Shown: positions 53,752-61,585, numbered from the stretch's first letter. The stretch: 61,585 nucleotides of DNA from Metabacillus rhizolycopersici (GCF_020075705.1 NZ_JAIQUM010000026.1:1-61585), one strand, 5' to 3'. A program made the numbers and translations. Notes: generated from the letters alone by a model not told the origin.

Positions 53752-54180
53752 TTATTTTGTTGGAGAGAAGGTTGAATTAATAACAATCGATAATTTATAA
53801 TTTGCATGCTCGTTTAAGTCTTCTAAAAATTTATCTAATATTTCATTAGATGGAAATTTGCATTCGAGGAGGTAACAACCATCTCCACTGATTTTATAGT
53901 TATGGATGATGTATTGTTCTTCTGTTTTTATGAACGATAGATAAGGTTGATGATAAGTGCTTTGTGTAATGATAGTAATAAAAGCGTGTATAAAACACCC
54001 TAATTTGACTTGATTAACTTTAATTGTATAACCCTCTATCACTCCATTATCCTCTAATTTCGTAACTCTAGCTGAAGTAGCTTGTCCAGTCAAATGGACC
54101 TTCTCACCCAATTCTTTCATAGTGATACGACTGTTCTTAGAGAGTTCATCTAAGATACGCATATCCGTGCTATCTAACAT
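53752..54180 (-). CDS. Lrp/AsnC-family regulator
   Basis: 142 residues. HTH in residues 5-60 (STDMRILDELSKNSRITMKE, HLTGQATSARVTKL), a hinge and a C-terminal RAM ligand-binding domain (CFIHAFITI, ISGDGCYLLECKF). Divergent from the MBL hydrolase gene 119 bp away, which it may regulate. Ligand unknown, probably an amino acid. Confidence 0.9.
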   Translation of the reverse strand: MLDSTDMRILDELSKNSRITMKELGEKVHLTGQATSARVTKLEDNGVIEGYTIKVNQVKLGCFIHAFITIITQSTYHQPYLSFIKTEEQYIIHNYKISGDGCYLLECKFPSNEILDKFLEDLNEHANYKLSIVINSTFSPTK

Positions 54181-54298
54181 TTATTTAACTCCTTTCATTA
54201 ATCAAGTCAAATGGCAAAAAGACTTGATTTTATCTATGTAATTGTTAATTGGTCATAGTATAAACTATACGTAAATCAAAGAAAAGGAGTAAATAAAC

Positions 54299-55060
54299 TT
54301 GAATATCCAACAAATTCGAAATGCTACATTAGTTGTTCAATATGCAGGGAAAAAGTTTTTAATAGATCCAATGTTAGCTGAGAAAGGTACCTACCCACCT
54401 TTCCCAAACTCGTTAAGACAAGATCAATTTAATCCTTTAGCTAGCTTACCAACATCAATTGCAAATATTATTCATGATATAGATGCTGTCATTGTCACTC
54501 ACCTACATTTAGACCACTTTGATGATGCTGCAAAAGAGGTACTACCAAAAGATATCAAAATGTTTGTCCAAAATGAAGAAGATGCTAAAGAAGTGAAAAA
54601 CGCTGGTTTTCAAAATATAGAAGTTTTACAAGAGGATACAGTCTTTGAGGGTATCCAATTAATTAAAACAAAAGGCGAACATGGAAGCGGAGAAATACTA
54701 AAAATTGCGGGTCTAGTGTGTGGCGTTGTCTTCAAGCATCCAAATGAAAAAACTTTATATATAGCTGGAGATACTGTTTGGTATGAGGCTGTTCAAGAAG
54801 TGATTGAAACACACAAACCAGAAATCATTGTTGTAAATGGTGGAGATAATCAATTTCTAGAAGGCGGTTCTCTCGTAATGGGGAAAGATGATATCTATCA
54901 AGTATATAAGGCTGCCCCTAACGCAAAAATTATTTCTGTCCATATGGAAGCTGTCAATCATTGGACATTATCAAGAGAAGAATTAAAAAGCTTCAGTAAT
55001 GAAAAAGGGATCTCCTCTAATATTTTAGTCCCAGATGACGGTGAATCCTACACATTTTAA
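54299..55060 (+). CDS. UlaG-like MBL-fold metallohydrolase
   Basis: 253 residues, starting with TTG (AAAAGGAG upstream). The metal-binding motif is VTHLHLDHFDD (HXHXDH); further ligands are in TKGEHGSG, IAGDTVWYEAV and VHMEAVNHW. The family includes UlaG (L-ascorbate-6-phosphate lactonase) and many uncharacterised hydrolases. Substrate unknown. It is divergent from the Lrp regulator. Confidence 0.85.
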   Translation: MNIQQIRNATLVVQYAGKKFLIDPMLAEKGTYPPFPNSLRQDQFNPLASLPTSIANIIHDIDAVIVTHLHLDHFDDAAKEVLPKDIKMFVQNEEDAKEVKNAGFQNIEVLQEDTVFEGIQLIKTKGEHGSGEILKIAGLVCGVVFKHPNEKTLYIAGDTVWYEAVQEVIETHKPEIIVVNGGDNQFLEGGSLVMGKDDIYQVYKAAPNAKIISVHMEAVNHWTLSREELKSFSNEKGISSNILVPDDGESYTF

Positions 55061-55065
55061 GAGTA

Positions 55066-55103
55066 AAAACAGGCAGAAAAATATACTTTCTGTCTGTTTT
55101 TTT
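55066..55103 (+). terminator. terminator of the MBL gene
   Basis: AAACAGGCAGAAA and TTTCTGTCTGTTT pair with one G-T, followed by a long T run. Confidence 0.85.
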
Positions 55104-55139
55104 ATAGAGTAAACTACGTAGAACATAGTTTACTCTATA
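55103..55139. terminator. perfect inverted repeat at the copA 3' end
   Basis: TATAGAGTAAACTA (55103-55116) and TAGTTTACTCTATA (55126-55139) pair perfectly around a nine-base loop, 14 bp after the copA stop. Probably the copA terminator, joined to the MBL terminator. Confidence 0.7.
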
Positions 55140-55152
55140 GTTAACAGTTATT

Positions 55153-57570
55153 TTACTTTTCTATTTTTACTCTTTGTAATCGTAAAGCGTTTAATACGAC
55201 CGACACGGAACTAAATGCCATTGCTGCACCTGCAACCCAAGGAGCGAGTAACCCGATCGCCGCGATTGGAATCCCGAGCGTATTGTAGCCAAATGCCCAG
55301 AATAAGTTTTGTTTAATGTTGCGCATTGTTTTGCGACTCATAATGATCGCATCGGCAATACTGTTTAAATCCCCGCGAATTAGTGTCACATCAGAAGCTT
55401 CCATCGCTACGTCAGTCCCTGTACCAATGGCCATACCAATATCAGCTGTAGCTAGTGCTGGTGCGTCATTAATACCATCGCCGACCATTGCCACTTTTTT
55501 GCCCTGTTGTTGTAGCTTTTTCACTTCCTCTGCTTTACCTTCAGGAAGTACTTCCGCAATAACTGCGTCAACGCCTACTTCTTTCCCAATTGCTTGTGCT
55601 GTAAGCCTGTTATCACCTGTCATCATAATGACTTTGATGCCCATTTCTTGTAAGCGGCGTACAGCTTCTCGAGATGTATCTTTAATTGTATCCGCTACAG
55701 CCACTAGCCCTGCGTATTGTCCATTAATTGCAGCTAACATCGCAGTTTTCCCATTGTGCTCTAGTTTTTCCATCATTGGGAGAACCGCTGTAATATCTAT
55801 ACCATATTGTTGCATGAGTTTACGTGTACCAATGACAACACCTTGACCTGAAACGGTTGCTTGTATACCATAACCCGGAATCGCTTCGAAAAATTGAACT
55901 TTCCCAAGCTCAATGTCTTTATCTTGGATACCTTGAACGATTGCTTGTGCTAATGGGTGCTCGGATTGTTTTTCTGCTGCACCGATGAGTGATAAAAATT
56001 TCTCTTCGTCTTGCCCATCTTCTAATAAAACATCTGTTAAAACAGGTTTACCATGTGTTATTGTACCTGTTTTATCAACTACAACCGTGTCAATACTTTG
56101 TGTTTGTTCTAAATGCTCGCCACCTTTGAATAAAACACCAAATTCTGCTGCACGACCCGAACCAGACATAATTGAAGTCGGTGTTGCTAAACCAAGTGCA
56201 CATGGGCAAGCAATAACAAGTACTGCAATTAACACTTCAAGTGCCTGTGTAAAATTACCCGGTTGGACCCAGATAAACCATACTAGGAATGTGATGATGG
56301 CAATCCCCACTACGATTGGTACAAAAATACCTGAAATTTGGTCCGCCAATCGTTGGATCGGTGCTTTCGAACCTTGTGCATCTTCTACTACTTTAATGAT
56401 TTGGGCTAATGCTGTGTCACGCCCAACTTTTGTCGTTGTCATTTTGATGAAACCATTTTTATTAATCGTTGATCCGTATAATACGTCACCTGCTTTTTTA
56501 TCCACTGGTAAACTTTCGCCCGTTAACATTGATTCATCAACAGCTGTTGTTCCTTCTAATACTTCACCATCAACTGGAATTTTTCCACCTGGTTTCACTA
56601 AAATGGTGTCACCAATCATTACTTCTTCTAACGGTATTTCTTTTTCAACCCCGTCGCGTAGAACGATCGCTGTTTTGGCTTGAAGCCCCATTAATTTTTT
56701 AATCGCTTCAGATGAACGGCCTTTTGCTTTTACTTCAAATAATTTACCTAAAAGAATAAGTGTTATCAGTACCGCACTTGTTTCAAAATATAGGTGTGGA
56801 CCGTGGTGTGTTCCAGCTGTAACAATCGCTTGATATACACTATAAAAATAGGCTGCAGAAGTACCCATGACAACGAGCACATCCATATTTGCACTGCCAT
56901 TACGGAGTGCCTTGTAAGCACCAACATAAAACTGTTTCCCAATAATAAATTGTACCGGTGTTGCCAATATCATTTGTATCCATGGGTTCATTAAGAATTG
57001 TGGTACATATAGAAACGATGTAAATGAAAAGTGCCCTACCATCGTCCATAATAAGGGTAACGATAAAATCGCCGAAATAATGAATTTACGTTGCTGGTCT
57101 TTAATTGCCTTTTCACGGTAATCTACCTGTTCTTTATCCTCTTGCTTTTGATGTGCACCGTAGCCAAGCTTTTCTACCTTTGCAATCATGTCTGCAATCG
57201 TTACTTCTGATGGATTAAATTCAATTGTTGCCTTTTCAAGCGCTAAATTGACGTTCGCAGATGCAATACCTTCCATTTTATTCAAACCTTTTTCAATCCG
57301 TGTTGAACACGCTGCACAAGTCATTCCTGTAATATCAAATTCTGCTTTTTGTTTTACAACACCGTAGCCAAGTGCTTCGATTTTCTTTTCAAAATCTGCT
57401 TCATTCAGTTTTGACGGGTCATATTTAATTGCTGACTTTTCTAGTGCTAAGTTGACGGTTGCTTGCTCGACACCTTCCATTTTATTTAACCCTTTTTCAA
57501 TACGCGTTGCACACGCTGCACAAGTCATTCCTGTAATTTGTATACTCGCTTCTTTTACTTCTATACTCAT
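55153..57570 (-). CDS. copA: copper-exporting P1B-type ATPase
   Basis: 805 residues from MSIEVKEA (57570; AGAGGTGG eight bases upstream). Two N-terminal HMA domains with GMTCAAC (about 15 and 83), eight membrane helices, the transmembrane metal site ACPCALGLATP, phosphorylation site DKTGTITHG, SEHPLA of the nucleotide domain, and VGDGINDAPAL. Exports Cu(I) from the cytosol. Its own CsoR-type operator and a terminator lie between it and copZ. Confidence 0.97.
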   Translation of the reverse strand: MSIEVKEASIQITGMTCAACATRIEKGLNKMEGVEQATVNLALEKSAIKYDPSKLNEADFEKKIEALGYGVVKQKAEFDITGMTCAACSTRIEKGLNKMEGIASANVNLALEKATIEFNPSEVTIADMIAKVEKLGYGAHQKQEDKEQVDYREKAIKDQQRKFIISAILSLPLLWTMVGHFSFTSFLYVPQFLMNPWIQMILATPVQFIIGKQFYVGAYKALRNGSANMDVLVVMGTSAAYFYSVYQAIVTAGTHHGPHLYFETSAVLITLILLGKLFEVKAKGRSSEAIKKLMGLQAKTAIVLRDGVEKEIPLEEVMIGDTILVKPGGKIPVDGEVLEGTTAVDESMLTGESLPVDKKAGDVLYGSTINKNGFIKMTTTKVGRDTALAQIIKVVEDAQGSKAPIQRLADQISGIFVPIVVGIAIITFLVWFIWVQPGNFTQALEVLIAVLVIACPCALGLATPTSIMSGSGRAAEFGVLFKGGEHLEQTQSIDTVVVDKTGTITHGKPVLTDVLLEDGQDEEKFLSLIGAAEKQSEHPLAQAIVQGIQDKDIELGKVQFFEAIPGYGIQATVSGQGVVIGTRKLMQQYGIDITAVLPMMEKLEHNGKTAMLAAINGQYAGLVAVADTIKDTSREAVRRLQEMGIKVIMMTGDNRLTAQAIGKEVGVDAVIAEVLPEGKAEEVKKLQQQGKKVAMVGDGINDAPALATADIGMAIGTGTDVAMEASDVTLIRGDLNSIADAIIMSRKTMRNIKQNLFWAFGYNTLGIPIAAIGLLAPWVAGAAMAFSSVSVVLNALRLQRVKIEK

Positions 57571-57588
57571 GATGCCTTCCACCTCTCT

Positions 57589-57607
57589 TATACCTATATA
57601 GGGTATA
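57589..57607. promoter_or_regulatory. CsoR-type operator before copA
   Basis: TATACCTATATAGGGTATA is a palindromic ATACC/GGTAT copper-operator-type site, 19 bp upstream of the copA start. It indicates that copA has a promoter independent of copZ. Confidence 0.75.
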
Positions 57608-57614
57608 TTTAATT

Positions 57615-57649
57615 AAAAATAAGAGAGTGCTTCGAAAGCACTCTTATTC
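57615..57649 (-). terminator. terminator at the copZ 3' end
   Basis: On the minus strand AATAAGAGTGCTT and AAGCACTCTCTTATT pair around TCG with a T-rich tail. It overlaps the last codons of copZ and would separate copZ from copA transcription. Confidence 0.75.
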
Positions 57650-57850
57650 TATTTCATATCCTTGATCTTCAATCGTTTCTTTAATTTTATCAATTGATAC
57701 TTGCGATTCATTAAATAATACTTCTACTTGAGCACTGTCTAATTTTACGTTTACTTGGTTAACGCCATCTACTTGACCAACACTTCCCTCGATTGCATTC
57801 ACACAATGTCCACATGACATTCCTTGTACGCTTAATGTTATATTTTCCAT
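57644..57850 (-). CDS. copZ: copper chaperone CopZ
   Basis: 68 residues, a single HMA domain: GMSCGHCVNAIEGSV with the Cu(I)-binding MXCXXC, a beta-alpha fold, and IEDQGYEIE at the end. Carries Cu(I) to CopA. Upstream is a CsoR-type operator (57893-57909) and the remnant of csoR. Confidence 0.96.
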   Translation of the reverse strand: MENITLSVQGMSCGHCVNAIEGSVGQVDGVNQVNVKLDSAQVEVLFNESQVSIDKIKETIEDQGYEIE

Positions 57851-57892
57851 GCTTTCTCTCTCCTTTGATTAAAGTTTTTTATTTAGTCGAAC

Positions 57893-57909
57893 ATACGCTA
57901 TAGGGGTAT
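57893..57909. promoter_or_regulatory. CsoR-type operator before copZ
   Basis: ATACGCTATAGGGGTAT, an imperfect version of the ATACCCTATAGGGGTAT copper operator, 42 bp upstream of the copZ start. Confidence 0.7.
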
Positions 57910-57919
57910 TAAAAAGCGA

Positions 57920-58146
57920 AAAAAAATAGCTACACTATTTAAAGCAGATTGTGTTGCAGAAAGTTAGGTGATCATATCATCACAGTAAACACCTTTGTCT
58001 ATCATTCCCTTGATGCCTCGAGTTTGACCTTCAATACGATTTAATCGAGTTGTTAAATCCCTTTTTACATGTTCTGGATGATAAATTTTTCAGCTAGAGG
58101 TAACACCCTTAGTATGGCAAGCTACTAATTTCACAGAGTTCTCCAT
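57920..58146 (-). pseudogene. csoR: csoR remnant with two nonsense codons and lost 3' end
   Basis: Frame from ATG at 58146 gives a divergent start, then TGA (58090-58092), then a clear CsoR body: HPEHVKRDLTTRLNRIEGQT, RGIKGMIDKGVYCDDMIT, then TAA (57964-57966) where relatives have CAA (Gln), then LSATQSALNSV, after which similarity ends about 57925. The Cys of YCDD is kept; the His-Cys pair that completes the copper site lay in the missing part. So the local copper repressor is dead, while its operators persist. Confidence 0.85.
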
Positions 58147-58180
58147 TAGCTTAACCTTCTTAATTCAATTACATAATACT

Positions 58181-58197
58181 ATACCCTGGTTAGGTAT
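58181..58197. promoter_or_regulatory. CsoR-type operator before the csoR remnant
   Basis: ATACCCTGGTTAGGTAT, a good ATACC...GGTAT palindrome 35 bp upstream of the csoR remnant start, consistent with former autoregulation. Confidence 0.75.
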
Positions 58198-58533
58198 GTA
58201 AAGTGGTTAGTTTTATTTTTTTCAATATAACTAAAAGCTTTATTTCAATTCAGGAGAAATTACGTTGAAAGATAATATACAAAAATTTTTGTATAGATTC
58301 AAAAAAAGTTGGAAGGCCAGTAGCCATTGAACTAAATAAGCGAATAGCAGGAAAATCAGTTCCCTTCCCCTTCGCTTAGCCTATACAGGATGTCAGATTG
58401 GATGTGACGAACCTCTTATAAAATAACTTCACATACTTCTTTGTAGGAATTTTACAATTATGTCTTCATAAAATTGATCACAATGATTTGTTCTCAAAAA
58501 ATAATTACATTCACTAATTTTCACCTAAGCAAA

Positions 58534-58566
58534 ACAGGCTATTTCATTTGTTATGAAATAGCCTGT
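58534..58566 (-). terminator. hairpin downstream of the MFS gene
   Basis: ACAGGCTATTTCAT (58534-58547) pairs perfectly with ATGAAATAGCCTGT (58553-58566), loop of five bases. The T run on the minus strand is short (TTTTGC). Confidence 0.75.
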
Positions 58567-58666
58567 AAATGTTGATAGAGTAATGTTTTTATGAAGATTA
58601 ACGCTTAGAGAACTGAGGTGCACGACGAGCACCTATATGACCTTATTTTTTACGATCAGAAGTTCG

Positions 58667-59884
58667 TCAAGCACCTTTCCCTTGTTCAGGCTTAATCTGT
58701 ATAGTTTGTTTAAACGTACGCTTCTGCCAGATAAATGTAATGGCTAACGTAATCACCAATAGTCCAAGTCCTAATATGAATGGATAGATGATTTGAACAT
58801 CATATAATATCCCCGCAAGTGTTGGTCCTAGTACATTCCCAATACTCATATACATGTTATTCATCCCCATCGCAAAGCCTTGCTCATTACCAGCCAACTT
58901 AGAGATGAGTGTATTTAGCACTGGGCGTAGAATGGACGTAGCAAGAAAGATTAAAAGAGTGATTCCAAAGAATAATTCATAACTAGAAGCAAATAACGAA
59001 AGGAGGAAACCAACAGCTGTTACTCCGATAAAAATTGTTAAGACAGATCCTTCCCCATAACGAGTTACAATCCGATCGACGATAAATAGTTGGACAATTA
59101 CACTCACAATTCCTGTAGATGTAATCATAAGCGCAATTTGCTGTGGTGTTGCACCAAACTGATCATTAACGAAAAGTCCAATAACTGATTCGTATGCCAT
59201 TAAACCAAAGCTCATCACAAGAGTAATAACCAGTGGAATAAAGAATGGCATTTTAACAGAACGAGCCATCTTTCTCATCATAGATTCGTCATCGAAATGA
59301 GCATTCGTTTCTGCTGATGCTTGTTCTGTCATACTTTCCTTTAAGACGAGAACCGAAAATAAAACGGCAAAAAGTGAGACGATTGCGGAAATCAAAAACG
59401 GCATTTTCAATCCGAAATCAGCAAAGAATCCACCAATTCCTGGTCCTACTACGATTCCAAGTGACATAGCAGCTGACACTAAGCTATTTCCTTTTGCACG
59501 TTGTTCCAATGTTGTAATATCTGCAACATATGCAAAAATTGCTGGGATAAGTAGTGCAGCTCCAACTCCACCGATGACACGAGAAGCATAAAGCACCCAA
59601 ATATTATCAAACGCATAAAACACGAACATTGATAAAGTTAAACCGATTAGACCATAAATAATCATTTTTCTACGGCCATACTGATCCGTCCATTTACCTG
59701 CAATTGGAGAAAAGATTAATTGTGCTCCTGCAAAAATAGCGATCATTAGTCCTGCGGCAATTCCTCCTTGATTAATTGATTCCAAGTATGCTGGTAAAAT
59801 TGGGATAATAATACCGAAACTCCCTATTGCGATAAACATGTTAATCATCAAGATGATCATTTTCTTTCGTTGCTCTGCTGACAT
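58667..59884 (-). CDS. MFS multidrug efflux transporter (Bmr/Blt/NorA-like)
   Basis: 405 residues from MSAEQRKK (59884; GAGAGG upstream of it). Twelve membrane segments; motif A GKWTDQYGRRKMI, motif B region RVIGGVGAALLIPAI, and antiporter motif C-like GIVVGPGIGGFFADFG. A drug/H+ antiporter by family; the substrate is not predictable. No regulator adjoins it. Confidence 0.85.
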   Translation of the reverse strand: MSAEQRKKMIILMINMFIAIGSFGIIIPILPAYLESINQGGIAAGLMIAIFAGAQLIFSPIAGKWTDQYGRRKMIIYGLIGLTLSMFVFYAFDNIWVLYASRVIGGVGAALLIPAIFAYVADITTLEQRAKGNSLVSAAMSLGIVVGPGIGGFFADFGLKMPFLISAIVSLFAVLFSVLVLKESMTEQASAETNAHFDDESMMRKMARSVKMPFFIPLVITLVMSFGLMAYESVIGLFVNDQFGATPQQIALMITSTGIVSVIVQLFIVDRIVTRYGEGSVLTIFIGVTAVGFLLSLFASSYELFFGITLLIFLATSILRPVLNTLISKLAGNEQGFAMGMNNMYMSIGNVLGPTLAGILYDVQIIYPFILGLGLLVITLAITFIWQKRTFKQTIQIKPEQGKGA

Positions 59885-60223
59885 AAAATGCAGCCTCTCT
59901 TTCATTTATAAATTTTATGATGACAAATGATTGTTAACGATATGAATTTAGCGATAAAAAGTCGCTATCTATCTCCGAAGAAGGGGTACAGAAATATAGG
60001 AAAAGAGAGTGAAGTAGATTGGCTATCTCTAATAAAAGCACACAAAAAATCCTATCCAGAAAAGGAATCGTTAAAACAGATTGTTTTTCTGAATAGGAAA
60101 TAGGCACAAAAAGTCATTCCATATTAATGGTTTACAGTAGCCGCCTTAAAAAGTACAGATTTATCCTATTCAGAAACAATTTCGTAGCTGATGCCGAATA
60201 TTTTATTCTAAAAAATAGGATTT

Positions 60224-60282
60224 ATAAAGCGAGCCTGATCGAGCTTTTACGAGGGATTGTACTAACCATTAATGAGGAATGA
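60224..60282. repeat. internally deleted double-hairpin repeat relic
   Basis: ATAAAGCGAG joined to GATCGAGCTTTTACG and CCATTAATG, that is, the left border, the segment after hairpin 1 and the end of the element, with both palindromes lost. Confidence 0.45.
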
Positions 60283-60569
60283 AATCATGTACTTACTTTA
60301 TCCTGCCACTTTTATTACCTCTATCTTAATCAATTCGTTCAGTAATAGTCAAGCGAATAGCGTAACTTAACAATTGGCAATCTATAACAAAGATATTCTG
60401 AAAAGTCGTCTATCTATAAACTCTTTAAGAAACATATTTTTGTACATTCTTTCAGAAAATAAGCCTTTTTCATTTCCCACCCATCCAAAGAACATACATT
60501 CGATAAAATCGATTATAACAAAATTTCAGCCAATCTACCATATTTGAACAAAAATATTTTCAAAGATCA

Positions 60570-60650
60570 AAAGCGCAAGTGCCCGTTCAGTGACGTATGA
60601 ACTGGAGCACTCCCCATCTAGCTGCGGCTCCTAGTAATTCGCGATCAAGT
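60570..60650. repeat. dispersed GGCGC-rich repeat, copy 4 (diverged)
   Basis: AAAGCGCAAGTGCCCGTTCAG ... CTAGCTGCGGCTCCTAG resembles the copy at 51757-51843 at its start, then diverges. Confidence 0.4.
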
Positions 60651-60668
60651 CTTGACGATTGAGATATT

Positions 60669-61445
60669 CTAGCTAGCGATTGACTTTGTCAGCTTCCCAT
60701 AAATACGATTCAATTTTGCGAAGCGACTATTGTTCCTGCTATCTTTAGAAAGCGCAGCAACTGTTTCACTCCGTTGTTTGGAAAGATAGGTGCTTAGCTG
60801 TCCTTCATAAACTAAACGAAAACCGTCACATTCGGTTAAATCATTGGGCTTAACAAGACTTGCAGGCTTACTCTTAATCGAAATTCCACCGTTATTCAAA
60901 GTAGTTGCGACAAATTCAGAACAAAAGAAGGCATTGTCTCTCGTTATTTCTCTATTTAGCAAAATTCCAAAAAGTCCAATCAAATTATACTTATAGTTTT
61001 GTTGCTGGTTTTCAATCCGCTGAACAAACTGATTCATCTGCTTATATTCTAATTCTGAAAAAGTACGGCTATATATTGCACACTTCGCCCTCTTAAATAA
61101 CTTTCCATTCATATTTTCCTTTACAAAACCTCCTATAAAGCGAGACTTCCAGCAGTGGGGGTGTTCTTTATCCCCACTGCTGGTTAGCGAGACTTATCGG
61201 GCTTTTACTGGCAGTTATCCCCCATCTTCACTTCTTCGCTTAACTTAAAGCCTTAGAGGTGGAGATATTACTGCCAGTTAATGCGGGATAAACGGATTAT
61301 TTACATTTTTTCGACCAAAGCTATAGGTTGTACTCAAATTCTTTGTAAATGAAATGGAGGCATGGTTTAACGACTGTTTTGTATACATTTTGATCATATT
61401 CGTAAAAATTGTCCCTGTATCTGTAAGAATGATATATATTTCCAC
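60669..61445 (-). pseudogene. permuted papain-like (YiiX-type) amidase gene split by a mobile repeat
   Basis: The gene begins with a GTG at 61445 (AAGGGGG upstream) and reads VEIYIILTDTGTIFTNMIKM, then NHASISF with the catalytic-type His, SFGRKNVNNPF, where a repeat enters at 61292. The frame resumes at 61134 as GGFVKENMNGKLFKRAKCAI and goes on to AFFCSEFVATTLNNGG with the nucleophile Cys. Removing 61135-61287 or the equivalent restores one frame across the junction (NNPFIGGFVKENMNG), so the insertion is precise. Such proteins are permuted NlpC/P60-like hydrolases of wall or lipid amides; function here unknown. Confidence 0.85.
61135..61292. mobile_element. double-hairpin TTTAT-flanked repeat, copy inside the amidase gene
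   Basis: 158 bp including ATAAA at both ends (61135-61139 and 61288-61292); the interrupted gene needs only one of them, so the inserted DNA is 153 bp. Hairpin 1 is CCAGCAGTGGGG/CCCCACTGCTGG, hairpin 2 ACTGGCAGTTAT/ATTACTGCCAGT. Compared with the copy at 8714-8872 both stems differ by paired (compensatory) changes. Confidence 0.88.
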
Positions 61446-61460
61446 TTTGTTCCCCCTTTT

Positions 61461-61585
61461 ATAAAGTGAGACTTCCATCAGTGGGGGTTTTCTGCATCCC
61501 CCACTGATGGTTAGCGAGACTTATCGGATCTTTACGGGCAGTTATCTCCCACTTATCTTCTTTGCTTCTCTCGAATCTTGAAGTC
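61461..61585. mobile_element. double-hairpin repeat copy upstream of the amidase gene, cut by the window end
   Basis: Starts with ATAAA at 61461-61465, 16 bp before the amidase start codon. Hairpin 1 is CCATCAGTGGGGG/CCCCCACTGATGG, again with compensated stem changes; the first part of stem 2 (ACGGGCAGTTAT) is present and the rest is outside the window. Confidence 0.8.

Larger units (their letters stand above)
58147..58666. other. intergenic region upstream of csoR remnant
   Basis: Contains a CsoR-type operator (58181-58197) and the terminator of the MFS gene (58534-58566). The rest (58210-58530) is AT-rich with no recognised feature. Confidence 0.5.
59885..60668. other. gene-free region with repeats
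   Basis: No gene. CCTATCCAGAAAA (about 60052), its inverse TTTTCTGAATAGG (about 60086-60098) and CCTATTCAGAAAC (about 60168) form an inverted/direct repeat set. A degenerate double-hairpin copy is at 60224-60282 and a GGCGC-type repeat at 60570-60650. Confidence 0.5.

Overview
This window looks like chromosomal DNA from a low-GC Gram-positive bacterium of the Bacillus group (Bacillaceae or a close relative; species not resolved). The basis is AGGAGG-type ribosome sites with frequent TTG and GTG starts, B. subtilis-type Zur boxes, an HPr with both His15 and Ser46, a GlpP/glpD antitermination locus, copZ-copA with CsoR-type operators, and YitT and UPF0316 membrane proteins. No tRNA, rRNA, CRISPR array, prophage or transposase gene was seen.

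Layout. 0.2-1.3 kb: a sporulation-type histidine kinase. 1.6-8.3 kb: a cobalamin-riboswitch operon encoding a sortase-anchored transcobalamin-like surface protein, a DUF4430 lipoprotein and a complete ECF transporter (T, fused A, S). 8.5-10.2 kb: a Zur operon with a COG0523 metallochaperone and zinc-free ribosomal protein L33, with a structured mobile repeat inserted between the two genes. 10.3-14.4 kb: a CwlO-like hydrolase, an AlkD-like HEAT protein and an SRPBCC/ArsR pair. 14.5-16.9 kb: glpD with a terminator leader, and glpP carrying an in-frame amber codon. 17-21.2 kb: a HesB-like protein, a luciferase-like monooxygenase and a TetR-controlled ABC exporter. 21.4-27.9 kb: a zinc-starvation island, with Zur boxes between divergent operons: rpmG-rpsN-unknown-flavoprotein-COG0523 on one side and a second flavoprotein plus a FeoB-like transporter on the other. 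28-33 kb: a BmrA-like exporter, a GNAT enzyme, a TetR/membrane-protein pair and UPF0316. 34-41.5 kb: a mannitol operon mtlA-mtlR-mtlD-ptsH-ptsI. 41.7-50.3 kb: a pseudouridine/nucleoside salvage operon (psuK-psuG-nupC-nucleoside hydrolase-rdgB-rbsK), an EamA transporter, and a second HTH-PfkB protein whose catalytic Asp is Glu. 50.5-55 kb: YitT, a CstR/rhodanese sulfur locus with a broken TauE gene, an Lrp regulator and an MBL hydrolase. 55-58.2 kb: copA, copZ and a decayed csoR. 58.6-61.6 kb: an MFS exporter and a papain-like amidase gene split by the mobile repeat.

Three themes stand out. (1) Metal and cofactor acquisition: a B12 capture and import system and a two-locus Zur regulon that includes a probable new zinc importer. 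(2) A family of roughly 155-bp double-hairpin repeats, flanked by TTTAT, with compensatory stem changes and one copy caught inside a gene. (3) Gene decay in regulators and transporters (glpP, csoR, a TauE permease, a cytochrome-oxidase-like fragment, the amidase), often with neighbouring operators still intact. All assignments were made by reading the sequence; no database search was run.
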